From: Chrysogorgia sp. JL179-B06
Taxonomy: Eukaryota; Cnidaria; Anthozoa; Scleralcyonacea; Chrysogorgiidae
Assembly: GCA_035772405.1 (NCBI GenBank)
Contig: JAYKKM010000142.1
Location: forward strand, 1,702,501 to 1,766,500
Reading direction: 5' to 3'
DNA length: 64,000 bases
The notes below the pieces were generated by a model. It was not told where the DNA came from, made no database searches, and saw nothing but the letters and a program-made list of their open reading frames with translations. Both the position numbers and the translations under genes were made by a program. Positions within the stretch are counted from its first letter, which is position 1. Each line of letters begins with the position of its first letter. Of this stretch, positions 41,142 through 50,273 are shown piece after piece.

Positions 41142-41348
41142 TTAGGTCACGTCTCCTACCACTCCCACAGTGTCTGACTCTGGTAACATAATAGGTTTGC
41201 CGTAAGTCTTTTTAGACCTCATACCAATCTCAGCGTGGAGCTCGAGAGTCACGTCACCGCGACCAAACGATCCACCAGCTTTGAACATGTGGTCAGTCGT
41301 TTTATTTATCTTATATATTTCGTGAGGTCTCGAAAAACACGCTCCCAT
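41142..41348 (-). CDS. Small putative N-myristoylated protein, 68 aa
   Basis: N-terminus MGACFSRP: Gly2 with Ser6 fits myristoylation and Cys4 could be palmitoylated. The remaining 60 residues look like a short beta-rich domain (GGSFGRGDVTLELHAEIG). Follows the fibre-like gene directly. Membrane targeting is inferred. Confidence 0.6.
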   Translation of the reverse strand: MGACFSRPHEIYKINKTTDHMFKAGGSFGRGDVTLELHAEIGMRSKKTYGKPIMLPESDTVGVVGDVT

Positions 41349-42299
41349 TTACTTTACACCATATTCCTTCATCATTTCTCCACCCATGACTATGATGTCT
41401 CGGTTTGTCATGTAACCACTCACAATTTTCACACCGTAGAATTCTATCAATGATGGGTATGCATAGGGTGCGAGTGGTATTCTTGGTCGATGTATTCCAA
41501 AAATCGTTCCATAGGGTGTGCCTATCTTTTTCATATTCGCTATGAAGTCTGAATCGGTTGACTTGACGTTGTTGACCCTGACATGTGAATTGTCCATTTG
41601 CCAGTGTATTGATATCATATGCATTTTACTTATGTCAACGCCACTTGGAATAGTGCATATGCTCTCCATTGCTGGGACGCTGCCACCATACGCAAGCCCG
41701 TTAGTCATACCAGTCTTGTACCCTATGAACTTATCCCACTGACCGTCGTCGTTTGATATAATTGTCTCCCAATTTGATCCAGCGGTGCGAGTAGGTAACC
41801 TCACCACAACAAAAATGGAAAGATCACACCATTGCATACTGGGGCAGTTAAAATGGAGACCTGACTCAAGTGGGAGTGGTGTTAACACAGGTGATAGAAA
41901 ACTTTGGCTTACACTGCTGATGCCAATAATAGGACCATAGGTTTGGTCGTTTTGCACTAGTTTGCTTGTTTCACCAATGGCTTTCACTTTGTTTGAACCA
42001 CTGGTGTGAAACTCCACGTTTCTCAAGGCGTGTGCGCTAACGTTGAAGTCGAACACAATGTTGTAGGACTGACTCTTGAGGAAACCTGATAGTAATTGCT
42101 CTAGAGTTCTTTTATTGATAACGTCTGAGTCATCGACTGGGTCTGCCACGTTTTTTATCGCTGAGCCTTGCATGTCTATTATTCCAGACATCCTTCCGCC
42201 GGTCGCGCTTAATTTGGGATCTTCGTCCAGATGCCTTTTCGTTCTCTTTAGTATTTTGTCGTGAGGGTCGTCAGACTCATACCCATAGTTTAGACTCAT
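41349..42299 (-). CDS. Fibre-like protein with LamG-like head, 316 aa
   Basis: After MSLNYGYES and a basic tail comes GGRMSGIIDMQGSAIKNVAD and on to DDSDVINKRTLEQ, the shaft motif known from phage tail fibres and adenovirus-like fibres (G-x-IDM-x-G-x-IKN-x-AD). The C-terminal 200 residues resemble a concanavalin/LamG lectin fold (CDLSIFVVVRLP, KMHMISIHWQMDN). Such proteins recognise cell surfaces. Its first residues are shared with the protein at 44503. Confidence 0.65.
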   Translation of the reverse strand: MSLNYGYESDDPHDKILKRTKRHLDEDPKLSATGGRMSGIIDMQGSAIKNVADPVDDSDVINKRTLEQLLSGFLKSQSYNIVFDFNVSAHALRNVEFHTSGSNKVKAIGETSKLVQNDQTYGPIIGISSVSQSFLSPVLTPLPLESGLHFNCPSMQWCDLSIFVVVRLPTRTAGSNWETIISNDDGQWDKFIGYKTGMTNGLAYGGSVPAMESICTIPSGVDISKMHMISIHWQMDNSHVRVNNVKSTDSDFIANMKKIGTPYGTIFGIHRPRIPLAPYAYPSLIEFYGVKIVSGYMTNRDIIVMGGEMMKEYGVK

Positions 42300-42301
42300 T
42301 A

Positions 42302-42952
42302 CTACTTCAAGGTGTATTTGGTTAGCAGATAGCCAGATACCGCTGAGAACCCTAACACTATCGCCAGCGTTGTCGTGTCTGACTTACTTGTGGCCACTGC
42401 TTCTCTCATGGGAAGTGGTGCCGCGCTTTCTTGGTAAACTTTTTTAGCTATGAGATTAGTTGACGCCGCCACATTTTCTTGGTGAGCTTTTTTCTTCACG
42501 GTCGTTGGTACTACTAGGGAGTGAGTCACCACATTTTCTTGGTGGACTTTTTTAGCCGTAATTGTTGGTGTTGTTGCATTCAAGCGAGTGTTCACTCCAA
42601 ATCTCATGGACTCTGTGGCAATCTTTAATAAGTTGTTGTACCCAGCGATTTTATTCTTGAGAATCACTAGGTTACTCGGCATTAACCATGTACTTGGCGA
42701 CACTGCAAGATTTTGAACAACGTTGGTGTCTCTAATCGATTTGTTCATGTTGAGAATCCATGTCGACACGTCATACTGAATAACACTGTCAGAAAACAAC
42801 TTGCGGAATTCTTGTTGGGTCTCTAGACTTCCTGCAGAACCACCAACGACTGATACACGTGTTCTCGCCTGCGCACCAAGTGTGGAGTACACAAAGGCTT
42901 CTATGCTCTGATTTAGATATTGCAGCCCAATGTTGGTAAAACCGTCTGACAA
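42302..42952 (-). CDS. Membrane-anchored protein with KKxHQENV repeats, 216 aa
   Basis: Residues about 130-180 carry three repeats (AKKVHQENV, KKAHQENV, AKKVYQES) and the C-terminus is a membrane helix (LAIVLGFSAVSGYLLTKY). The N-terminal part is helical. Overlaps the upstream gene by 40 bp. No family known to me. Confidence 0.55.
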   Translation of the reverse strand: MSDGFTNIGLQYLNQSIEAFVYSTLGAQARTRVSVVGGSAGSLETQQEFRKLFSDSVIQYDVSTWILNMNKSIRDTNVVQNLAVSPSTWLMPSNLVILKNKIAGYNNLLKIATESMRFGVNTRLNATTPTITAKKVHQENVVTHSLVVPTTVKKKAHQENVAASTNLIAKKVYQESAAPLPMREAVATSKSDTTTLAIVLGFSAVSGYLLTKYTLK

Positions 42953-43776
42953 TCGCGCGACGTATCGTTTATAATCGTTCTGAACGTCGTTGAAGTGGAC
43001 TCACCTGTTGTACCATCGCTCAGGACTTTATTCTGGTAATAATGTTTTCTAGGGATCTTAGAGATCTTACCATACAATTCGGAAGCGTTGAATTCTCTAC
43101 TTATTGATTTCATGGTCTCACCACCTTCCATTCTTCTGAGAAGTCTTCTAGTGGTGAAGTACACATGAAATCTCATCACGCTTGTGACCACAGGGTGGAC
43201 TTCTTGTGACACTGATAAATGTTGCAACGACACTCCACAACAGAAACTAGCACAATACGTCGCAAACACAACACGATAGTAAGACTCGTTGTTATCCCAC
43301 TCTGATTTTGTCTTCGACGTAGTGACTCGCAAGACTGGTAGCTTTGACATGAAGTAGCTATTTTGGTTAACAAAAACTTTGAAGTTATTCACTGGGTAAT
43401 TTAGCACATTTTCTGTTGGATAACCATCCCAAAGCCCCCAGTGGTTCTTATGACCTTTTGGCAGTGGTTGGATAGTTCCACCACCTTGCCATATTATTGG
43501 GAACTTACTATTGTGTAGCCACTTCCACATGCTTTTATCATTTTTGAAGGTTGTGCTGGTTATGTCCGTGCTGAGGATGTCGTTGTTTCTGAAATATATG
43601 TCGACACTCATGATCTTACCATCTTGCAAAATATTTGGATAGAACTCGAATTTGCTTAAAGTGGCGTGGGGGTACTTTTTGATGAGGTCTGCCTTTGCGT
43701 CGTGTGCAGCCTTCGATGTGTTAGCCATCGCGAGTTTGTAGTACTTTCCATAGTACTCACGAAGGGCTTTCTGCAT
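42913..43776 (-). CDS. Unknown protein, about 288 aa
   Basis: Start set at ATG 43776 (MQKALREYYGKYYK). Landmarks include FPIIWQGGGTIQPLP, NYPVNNFKVFVNQNSYFMS, Cys-rich FATYCASFCCG and FHVYFTTRRLLRRM. Globular and aromatic-rich; possibly a virion protein. It was tested against adenain motifs and does not fit. Diverges from the plus gene at 43821. Confidence 0.6.
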   Translation of the reverse strand: MQKALREYYGKYYKLAMANTSKAAHDAKADLIKKYPHATLSKFEFYPNILQDGKIMSVDIYFRNNDILSTDITSTTFKNDKSMWKWLHNSKFPIIWQGGGTIQPLPKGHKNHWGLWDGYPTENVLNYPVNNFKVFVNQNSYFMSKLPVLRVTTSKTKSEWDNNESYYRVVFATYCASFCCGVSLQHLSVSQEVHPVVTSVMRFHVYFTTRRLLRRMEGGETMKSISREFNASELYGKISKIPRKHYYQNKVLSDGTTGESTSTTFRTIINDTSRDCQTVLPTLGCNI

Positions 43777-43820
43777 ATATAATATACCATATGTTACACA
43801 TAACACATGCTACATTATAT

Positions 43821-44483
43821 ATGGTCAGGGTCGTAGTATTGATTAGAGGTCCAACGGAAACTGTGGATCTACCAGAGGCACTTTTGACGTTTGGTTCAGA
43901 TCCTCACTTACTAGTGAAAAAAGCGACCATCTTTTGGGACTACGTTAACGTGGAGACTGGTGTGAATGACGAAATAAGTTACAACAGCAACAAACACGTT
44001 TTTGAGCCTGGGTACCACACTTTTAAAATGATTGCTGACGAATTGAGAGGATTAGGGGCTATCGAGCTAGTGGCCAACAAACACAATTCAAAGTGCGCGA
44101 TAAAAACCGACCAACAATTGGAGCTGTTTAAATTTGGAGAACTCTTAGGGTTCAACGATAACACAACGATAAGTAGTAGTGGTTTGGTCAGCCCTAATGT
44201 TGTGGACGTTAACAAAGGGTTGAAGTACATACAAGTGGGTTGTAGCATTGTGAACAGACCTGAGAATATTGTTAATGGTAGCAAAAGCGAGGTTATCGTC
44301 GAGCTACCATTGACCACCACCCAACCACTGAAGAGCTCCGTTCAACACTTCTTCAACATTGAGTCGAAGGTGTCGATAAACAAAGGTGTTTTTACGCAGC
44401 TGGTGTTTAATGTGACTGACCAAGATGGTAGTGGTGTCAACGTTGGTGACATATTGTTGGACTTGTATGTGACGCTTGAGTAG
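43821..44483 (+). CDS. Jelly-roll candidate (penton-like), paralogue 1, about 220 aa
   Basis: Start set at the internal ATG 43821, past the divergent start on minus. Pattern: a short strand, PGYHTFKMIADELRGLG, ELFKFGELLGF, then VDVNKGLKYIQVGC, SEVIVELPLTT and KGVFTQLVFNVTDQDG. The order GxYtf... LLGF... glkyi.V.C recalls Polinton minor capsid or related proteins. It aligns with 44503-45294. Confidence 0.5.
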   Translation: MVRVVVLIRGPTETVDLPEALLTFGSDPHLLVKKATIFWDYVNVETGVNDEISYNSNKHVFEPGYHTFKMIADELRGLGAIELVANKHNSKCAIKTDQQLELFKFGELLGFNDNTTISSSGLVSPNVVDVNKGLKYIQVGCSIVNRPENIVNGSKSEVIVELPLTTTQPLKSSVQHFFNIESKVSINKGVFTQLVFNVTDQDGSGVNVGDILLDLYVTLE

Positions 44484-44502
44484 CTAAACGTGCGCTAAAG
44501 TA

Positions 44503-45294
44503 ATGAGTCTAAACTATGGGTTCGACTCTGGTGGTTACACTGAAAAGCGGCGTACACACAACAACCCTCAAAAGTTGACGGTGCTTATTGAAGGTGTGGA
44601 GAAAGTTGTGACCTTTGACTATAGTGTAGTAGCCACACACGATAACCCACACATTATAATCAAGACGACCACTGTGTTTTGGAACTATGATAATGTGGCG
44701 GGTAGTGATGATATTCGATTCTTAGTTGTTAGTACAGGAAGACCAACGTTAAGACTTGCGGCAACTCGATTGGGTGGGGGTCACTACGATTTCGACGCGT
44801 TGGTTAGAGCTCTACGACATGCGCTCAGGGCGGTTAACGCAGACTTCGTGGTGGAGAGACTGGTGGCCACAGGTAAAAGTAGGGTCAAAGTTCGGGGTAT
44901 GAGGATGGGCCCCACCACCCAAGTAGAACTTAGGCTAGGTGGCATTGGGCTTTTGCTTGGTTTCGCGAAGGACGCAGGAATTGTGTTAGACGGTAAGTGG
45001 CACGACAGTCCAAACAAGATTGACATGAACAAAGGTCTAAAGTATGTAGAAGTCTCGTGTGACGCTGTTGAGACGGAGAGCAACGTGGGCACTGATGGGA
45101 GGCGTAGCGATGTGATCACAACGTTGTCAATACCCACCGAGCAGTCTCTTGATGGAGGGATACAACGTTACGCGTACGTTGAGTCCAAGGTGAGAATTAA
45201 AAAAGGTATTTACTCAAGTATGACGTTTCGTGTCAAACCAAACAATGGTAACGCTGACGTCGGCGCGGTGCTATTGGAACTGTATATTGTGTGA
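44503..45294 (+). CDS. Jelly-roll candidate (penton/fibre-attachment), paralogue 2, 263 aa
   Basis: Shares the core of the previous gene (GGHYDFDALVRALRHAL, GIGLLLGFAKD, IDMNKGLKYVEVSCDAV, KGIYSSMTFRVKPNNG) and adds an N-terminal MSLNYGFDSGG, almost the same as the fibre-like protein. Either one of the two paralogues is the vertex protein or both form vertex structures. Ends 6 bp before the integrase ATG. Confidence 0.5.
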   Translation: MSLNYGFDSGGYTEKRRTHNNPQKLTVLIEGVEKVVTFDYSVVATHDNPHIIIKTTTVFWNYDNVAGSDDIRFLVVSTGRPTLRLAATRLGGGHYDFDALVRALRHALRAVNADFVVERLVATGKSRVKVRGMRMGPTTQVELRLGGIGLLLGFAKDAGIVLDGKWHDSPNKIDMNKGLKYVEVSCDAVETESNVGTDGRRSDVITTLSIPTEQSLDGGIQRYAYVESKVRIKKGIYSSMTFRVKPNNGNADVGAVLLELYIV

Positions 45295-45299
45295 ATTAT

Positions 45300-46403
45300 A
45301 TGGAACTTGGTGTGGAGACAGAGCAAGGGTTGAGAGACATTTACTATAATCCCAAGACGGGGTTCAGTGGTGCAGAGAGGTTGTATCAAAGTGCATTGGG
45401 AGATGGATTGAACGTGACTAGAGAAACAGTGAAAAAATGGTTGACAGCGCAGGACACTTACACTAGGTACAAACCTATTGTGAGAAGACATAAGTTCCGC
45501 GCGACCTTTGTTGATTACCTTGGTGAAGAGCTCCAAATGGACTTAGTGGACATGAGCAAGTATTCAAAACAGAACAAAGGGTATTATTGGATATTGACAG
45601 GCATTGAAATATTGAGTAGATACGCTTTTGGAATTGCAGTTTATAGAAAAGACACCAAGAACATGACTAAGGCTGTTGGAGAGCTATTGAACGACTTCAA
45701 AGATCGGTTTGGAGCCATGCCTAAGTTAGCGCAATTTGACGACGGACTTGAGTTCTACAATGTTGGTGTGAAAAGTTTACTGAAAGAACATGGTGTTGAA
45801 TATTTCAGCACTAAGAGCGACAAGAAGGCTGCTGTTGTCGAGCGTTTTAACAGAAGTCTGAAGAGTATTATGTGGAAGCGCTTTTACACACGTGGAACGT
45901 ACAAATGGATTGACGTTTTGGATCAGTTTGTGAGCAATTACAATAGCAATGTGAATCGAAGCATTATGATGAAGCCGAAGGATGTCAATAAGTCAAACGA
46001 AGGCGAAGTTTGGACCACTTTGTTTGGTCACCAATTTGCAGACAACCCATTGCCAAAGTTTAGAGTTGGCGAGTCGGTGAGAATTAGTAAATACAAGAGT
46101 GTGTTCACAAAGGGCTATGAAGCCAACTTCACTGAAGAGCTGTTTAAAGTGGTAAAGGTTATTCGTGGTGATCCGAATGTGTACGAAATTGAGGATCACA
46201 CCGGTGAACAGATTATTGGTAAATTTTATGAACAGGAATTATCGCTGGTCAATAAGAAACATGGCGACGATGTGTACAGAGTTGAAAAGGTGTTGAAAAG
46301 AAAGAGAGTCAGAGGGAAGAAGATGGCGCTGGTCAAATGGTTGGGTTACGAGAGCAAACATAATTCGTGGATACCAGAAAGCGACATTCAAAACGTGAGC
46401 TAA
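45300..46403 (+). CDS. Retroviral-type integrase with chromodomain
   Basis: ATG 45300 preferred over the in-frame GTG. The DDE core shows EELQMDLVDMSKYS, LAQFDDGLEFYNVG and AAVVERFNRSLKSIM; then an SH3-like part (RVGESVRISKYK) and a C-terminal chromodomain (YRVEKVLKRKRVRGKKMALV with WLGYESKHNSWIPES). Chromodomains steer integrases to methylated histones, so this element may target marked chromatin. 367 aa, intact. Confidence 0.9.
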   Translation: MELGVETEQGLRDIYYNPKTGFSGAERLYQSALGDGLNVTRETVKKWLTAQDTYTRYKPIVRRHKFRATFVDYLGEELQMDLVDMSKYSKQNKGYYWILTGIEILSRYAFGIAVYRKDTKNMTKAVGELLNDFKDRFGAMPKLAQFDDGLEFYNVGVKSLLKEHGVEYFSTKSDKKAAVVERFNRSLKSIMWKRFYTRGTYKWIDVLDQFVSNYNSNVNRSIMMKPKDVNKSNEGEVWTTLFGHQFADNPLPKFRVGESVRISKYKSVFTKGYEANFTEELFKVVKVIRGDPNVYEIEDHTGEQIIGKFYEQELSLVNKKHGDDVYRVEKVLKRKRVRGKKMALVKWLGYESKHNSWIPESDIQNVS

Positions 46404-46409
46404 TGTAAT

Positions 46410-47849
46410 ATGGCTGAAGGTGGGGGAGATTTCGACGACTTTGAGATGGAAAACCTCGACAAGTACAAAGACATGAGTGAGAAGCAATTAGAAGAGGAGA
46501 TCACCGAGACTAATGAGGAGCTCAGCGAGATAACCGTGGGGTTTGGTGTGAGAGATATGTCGGAAAGCGTTCGTGTTAGTTATGCCAAGGTTAGTGACAA
46601 TTTGAAAAGGATGAAAAGTGAGCTAGACGCGAGGCGAGGTTGGCAAAAAGAGACGTCATTTATCGACACTGACGATGGTAAAACGGTGACAATAAGGGGA
46701 ACCAACACAGAAGTCCCAACAGTAGAGTTTGTCGAGCAGGGGTCATATGGCGACGTCAGTGACACAAGTTTCTATGCAGCTTTTGGAGAGTCGGACGAAG
46801 TTGAGAGGAGATTTGGTGAGCTAAAAGCGTACAACAAAGAGCAAGTAGAAAATAGAGTAAAAAACGAAGTAAAAAGAATCAAGCTAATAGACGAGAAAAT
46901 ACGCGAGTCGTACGAAAAAAAACTCAGTCGTGACGACGCGTCGAGGAGCGTAGTCAACAGATCATATGTGACGAGATCGGGGTCTATTCTTTTCAAACCG
47001 ATAAACAAAGATGGTAAACATGGGGTACCCAAACTAATTCTAATACCTGGGAAAAAAGGTTTGATCTACAGTAAAGATGCGAGTAGTAAAAACGCGATTG
47101 AGCAGTTCAAACAGTTAGTTAATCAAATACCTGAGAATACAGAGACAACAGTTGTCACAACAGAAGTGATCCTAGATGACTTCCCAGTAGTTGAGACAAA
47201 AGTGGTCTATGACGACATACCTGGGCTAACACCAGACGAAAACCGCGAGCTGAATGGTGTGCTCAACCCAAGCGATGGTGTGGTGCGCGAATCAAGAATA
47301 GGTGCCAATGGCGCATTGCGAATACAAGCAAACCATTTTCAAGAAGCGATAGACAAAGCGAATGAAAGAATAGTAGAGCTCGAGGGAAAAGACCTTACAA
47401 CTGCAGAGAACGAAGAGTACATTGATCTACACGAAAGAGTTATTGGACTTACGCAAGCTAAATACAGAACTTTAGGACAGCTAGAAATAGAAGAGGTTAG
47501 AGAGCGACAAGAGATCGACATTGACAGGTTTCAGAAATTTAAGGAGTGGGCTAAAGAAAATGTAGTCGGGTTGAGCGCTGTATCAATTTCAGTGGCTGGG
47601 ATTATAACAACTATTATTATCGCTGGTAGATCCGCTGTTATGAGAGGCGCTATGGCTACGAGGTCATTCGCACAGGCTGTTAAGAACGCGATAACGAAGA
47701 TGGGTCCATGGGCTGTTGGGCTGGCTAATTTAGTTTACAACGCGTTGACGCTGGGTGCGAAGGGTCTCGCATGGTTGGCTCAAAATCTGTGGGTACTTGC
47801 GGTGGTACTTGCGTGGTTTGTGTATGATTATTATAAGCTAAAACGGTAG
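46410..47849 (+). CDS. Coiled-coil protein with C-terminal membrane region, 479 aa
   Basis: An acidic N-terminal coiled coil (about 1-75), a middle of beta-type segments (PKLILIPGKKGLIYSKDA) and another coiled coil (residues about 305-385). Then come three hydrophobic stretches (GLSAVSISVAGIITTIIIAG, WAVGLANLVYNALTLGAKG, LWVLAVVLAWFVYDYY). Probably a structural or membrane-active virion protein; comparable long genes occur beside capsid genes in other Polintons. No named family assigned. Confidence 0.6.
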   Translation: MAEGGGDFDDFEMENLDKYKDMSEKQLEEEITETNEELSEITVGFGVRDMSESVRVSYAKVSDNLKRMKSELDARRGWQKETSFIDTDDGKTVTIRGTNTEVPTVEFVEQGSYGDVSDTSFYAAFGESDEVERRFGELKAYNKEQVENRVKNEVKRIKLIDEKIRESYEKKLSRDDASRSVVNRSYVTRSGSILFKPINKDGKHGVPKLILIPGKKGLIYSKDASSKNAIEQFKQLVNQIPENTETTVVTTEVILDDFPVVETKVVYDDIPGLTPDENRELNGVLNPSDGVVRESRIGANGALRIQANHFQEAIDKANERIVELEGKDLTTAENEEYIDLHERVIGLTQAKYRTLGQLEIEEVRERQEIDIDRFQKFKEWAKENVVGLSAVSISVAGIITTIIIAGRSAVMRGAMATRSFAQAVKNAITKMGPWAVGLANLVYNALTLGAKGLAWLAQNLWVLAVVLAWFVYDYYKLKR

Positions 47850-47901
47850 TCTCAGCTTCGAGGATCTCAGCTTCGAAGATAACAAAACATATGCAAAGTA
47901 T

Positions 47902-49142
47902 ATGAACGTCACATCGGCAGAGTTGAGCCCTGGTTTTAGACGAGCGACCATGGGTGCCATAAAAGGGGTGAGAACGCAACACGTAATCACGTTGAACCCT
48001 AATAAAGTCAGTCCTGGTGAGGAACTTTACATTGACATACCGAAGCTCAAGGTTAGTAGCTGTTTGGTGCCTGGATCGTTGGGTCTATAGTGTTCGACTT
48101 TAAGAACGCGAACGCCAAAAGCTGGTTCTTGAATAATGTTAGCAAGTTGTTGGTTGAGAAGCTTGTTGTGAAACTAGCTGGGGAGACTGTGTATGACAAC
48201 AATGGGGAAAATTACACTGGTGTTTATCGCGACCTTTGGGAGAGTGTCACTGCGCGAGACCAAATGATTGACTATGGTATTGGTGGTGAGAACTTGAGAA
48301 AGCTAGTTTCTAAGGATGACAGTGGTGCGACGAGTGGGAACGTCGCTAAAGTTAGTGACGCGTTAATGTTTGGTGTGATTGGAACGAAACAGCGGATTAA
48401 GCTCGGCAAGATCATGAACGACCACGGGTTGTACGCTCCTTTTAGCATGAACAACAACTTGCAGTATGTGATCACACTTCCGAAGGCCACAGACATCATG
48501 GTGGCGCAATCCGGTAGCGCTGTGGGCGGATACACTCTGGAGAACCTCGAGCTTGAGTATGAGACGATTGATAACCAGGAGCTCGCTGACGAAATAGCGT
48601 CGGGCTATGCAAGTGGTCGTAGTCTGTCATATGAGCACGTTACGTTGATGAAAACCACCGAATGGGACAAAGGCACGACCATTGTGAATGAGAATGTTAA
48701 TCTTCCAAGAAAAAGCATGAAGGCAATTGTGTTGCTATTCACGAATAAGGCGCGAACAGACAGTGAGGAGTTTCTTTATCCAAATATCGAGAGTGTTAGA
48801 GTCACAATCGAAGGCGTGCCAAATAGCGTGCACTCACAGGGTATTCCAAAGTCGAAGTTCTACGCAGAAGCGAAGCGACTGTTTGGGTTGGGTGAAGAAC
48901 ACGCTCAGTTCATGACCATACAGAAGTTCTATAAAGATGGCTTTGCGTTAGTCATCGACTTGAGGAGTGTTCAAGATAATCGCAATGTCGCCACTGGCAA
49001 GAACATTGTAAACACACAATCTGGTGTGCTTCTTGAGATCACTAAGAAAGCGACGACTGCAAATGTCATGTGCAGGGTGTTTGTGATAAGTGATGGGTTG
49101 GTCAACTTCATGAACAATGGGCTGCAATCAATCCAGTATTAA
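47902..49142 (+). pseudogene. Major capsid protein, one frameshift
   Basis: Two frames: 47902-48090 (LNPNKVSPGEELYIDIPKLK, SCLVPGSLG) and 48090-49142 (FDFKNANAKSWFLNNVSKLL, DLWESVTARDQM, SKDDSGATSG, LYAPFSMNNNLQYVITLPKA). The order is the cnidarian-type Polinton double-jelly-roll capsid. The frame breaks at 48085-48091 in a CTATAG stretch, so one small indel separates the first 62 residues from the rest. Could be a real lesion, a sequencing error or programmed shifting. No other damage. Confidence 0.85.
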
Positions 49143-49157
49143 ATCAAACGTGAGTTA

Positions 49158-49757
49158 ATGGAGACTCCGTTTAATATGTTAATTGTTGGTATGACAGCTT
49201 GTGGTAAGACGCATTATTTGCTGGAAACATTGGAATCTGAGTACTTTAGTAAATTTGACTACATTGTGTTGATTTGTCCTACTTTCGAGTGGAACAAAGC
49301 GTACCAAGATTGGAAATATGTGCGCGACCCCGACGTGTTAGCGATAGACTGCGCGCAGGATAATGTCGACGCTGTTCTCAAGTGTGTAACAAATGTTTTT
49401 AAAGGCACTAACACTCTGATTGTGTTGGACGACTGTGCAAGTGGGGAGGACGTCAAGAATAGGACTAGTCAATTGGTCAACTTGGCTTTTAGCGCGCGAC
49501 ATTTTATGCTGAGCGTTATTGTCATCACACAACAACTGACGTCGATCGCAAAACCGTACAGAGAAAATATTAGTAAGCTCGTTTGCTTCTACTGCCCAAG
49601 TAGGAGTGATATGAAGGTCGTTATCGACGATTACCTTGGAAACATTAGCAGAGAAAAATCGTCGGCGATTGCGACTGCATTAAAAAATAATAAGTACGCT
49701 AGACTAGAAATCTCACTGCGCTATCCATACAGTCACGAAGTTGTTATTCCGCAATAA
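49158..49757 (+). CDS. Packaging ATPase (A32-like)
   Basis: 199 aa, intact. Walker A GMTACGKTHYLLETL near the N-terminus, Walker B NTLIVLDDCASGED and the glutamine motif LSVIVITQQLTSI. Standard small Polinton genome-packaging ATPase, following the capsid gene by 15 bp. Confidence 0.9.
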   Translation: METPFNMLIVGMTACGKTHYLLETLESEYFSKFDYIVLICPTFEWNKAYQDWKYVRDPDVLAIDCAQDNVDAVLKCVTNVFKGTNTLIVLDDCASGEDVKNRTSQLVNLAFSARHFMLSVIVITQQLTSIAKPYRENISKLVCFYCPSRSDMKVVIDDYLGNISREKSSAIATALKNNKYARLEISLRYPYSHEVVIPQ

Positions 49758-49760
49758 AAT

Positions 49761-50273
49761 ATGGGTATAAGTAATAGCGTGATGGTAAAACGCAAAAGTG
49801 GGGAAAATCCTACGATTGAGGAATTAGTTGAGGAGACCGATGACACCTCAACTGTGGAAGACAACATTGACGTTAGGAGATCCGAACTAATTAGACTGTC
49901 CGGTGACGGTGTGGTGAGTCAGTCCGAAGCGTACATTAAAAAAGCGTCCGCAAAAGTTATTGATAAGATATGGCGCCAATACGAGTTGAAGAGAATGGAG
50001 ATCGCAAACGCTTTTCTCACCGACTTGCTAATCAGCAAATTCGCCAGCTTACTAGATGGGTTGAACGCTATCGAGAACCCTGAGGAACTAAATGACGAGT
50101 TGCAAAAAGATCCGTTACTAAAGAAAGACGTCGAGAGCATTGTCGCGGTTGTGACACCATACGTGCCTTTCTTGGGCTTGTTGTCTGGAGGAATTATAAC
50201 GTCGAAACACGTGTACGATCACCATTTTAGGAGCGAGGCAACAAACACTGAAAATAGTGAACAAACGGAGTAA
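49761..50273 (+). CDS. Putative N-myristoylated membrane-associated protein, 170 aa
   Basis: N-terminus MGISNSVMVKRKSGENPT fits MGxxxS. Helical middle (IDKIWRQYELKRMEIANAFL) and a hydrophobic stretch near the C-terminus (VVTPYVPFLGLLSGGIITS). Its last codons lie inside the right TIR. Function unknown. Confidence 0.6.
   Translation: MGISNSVMVKRKSGENPTIEELVEETDDTSTVEDNIDVRRSELIRLSGDGVVSQSEAYIKKASAKVIDKIWRQYELKRMEIANAFLTDLLISKFASLLDGLNAIENPEELNDELQKDPLLKKDVESIVAVVTPYVPFLGLLSGGIITSKHVYDHHFRSEATNTENSEQTE

Noticed and set aside
42913..43776. Considered as the missing inner protease
   Set aside because: Cysteines and a histidine exist, but the order and spacing of adenain motifs are absent.
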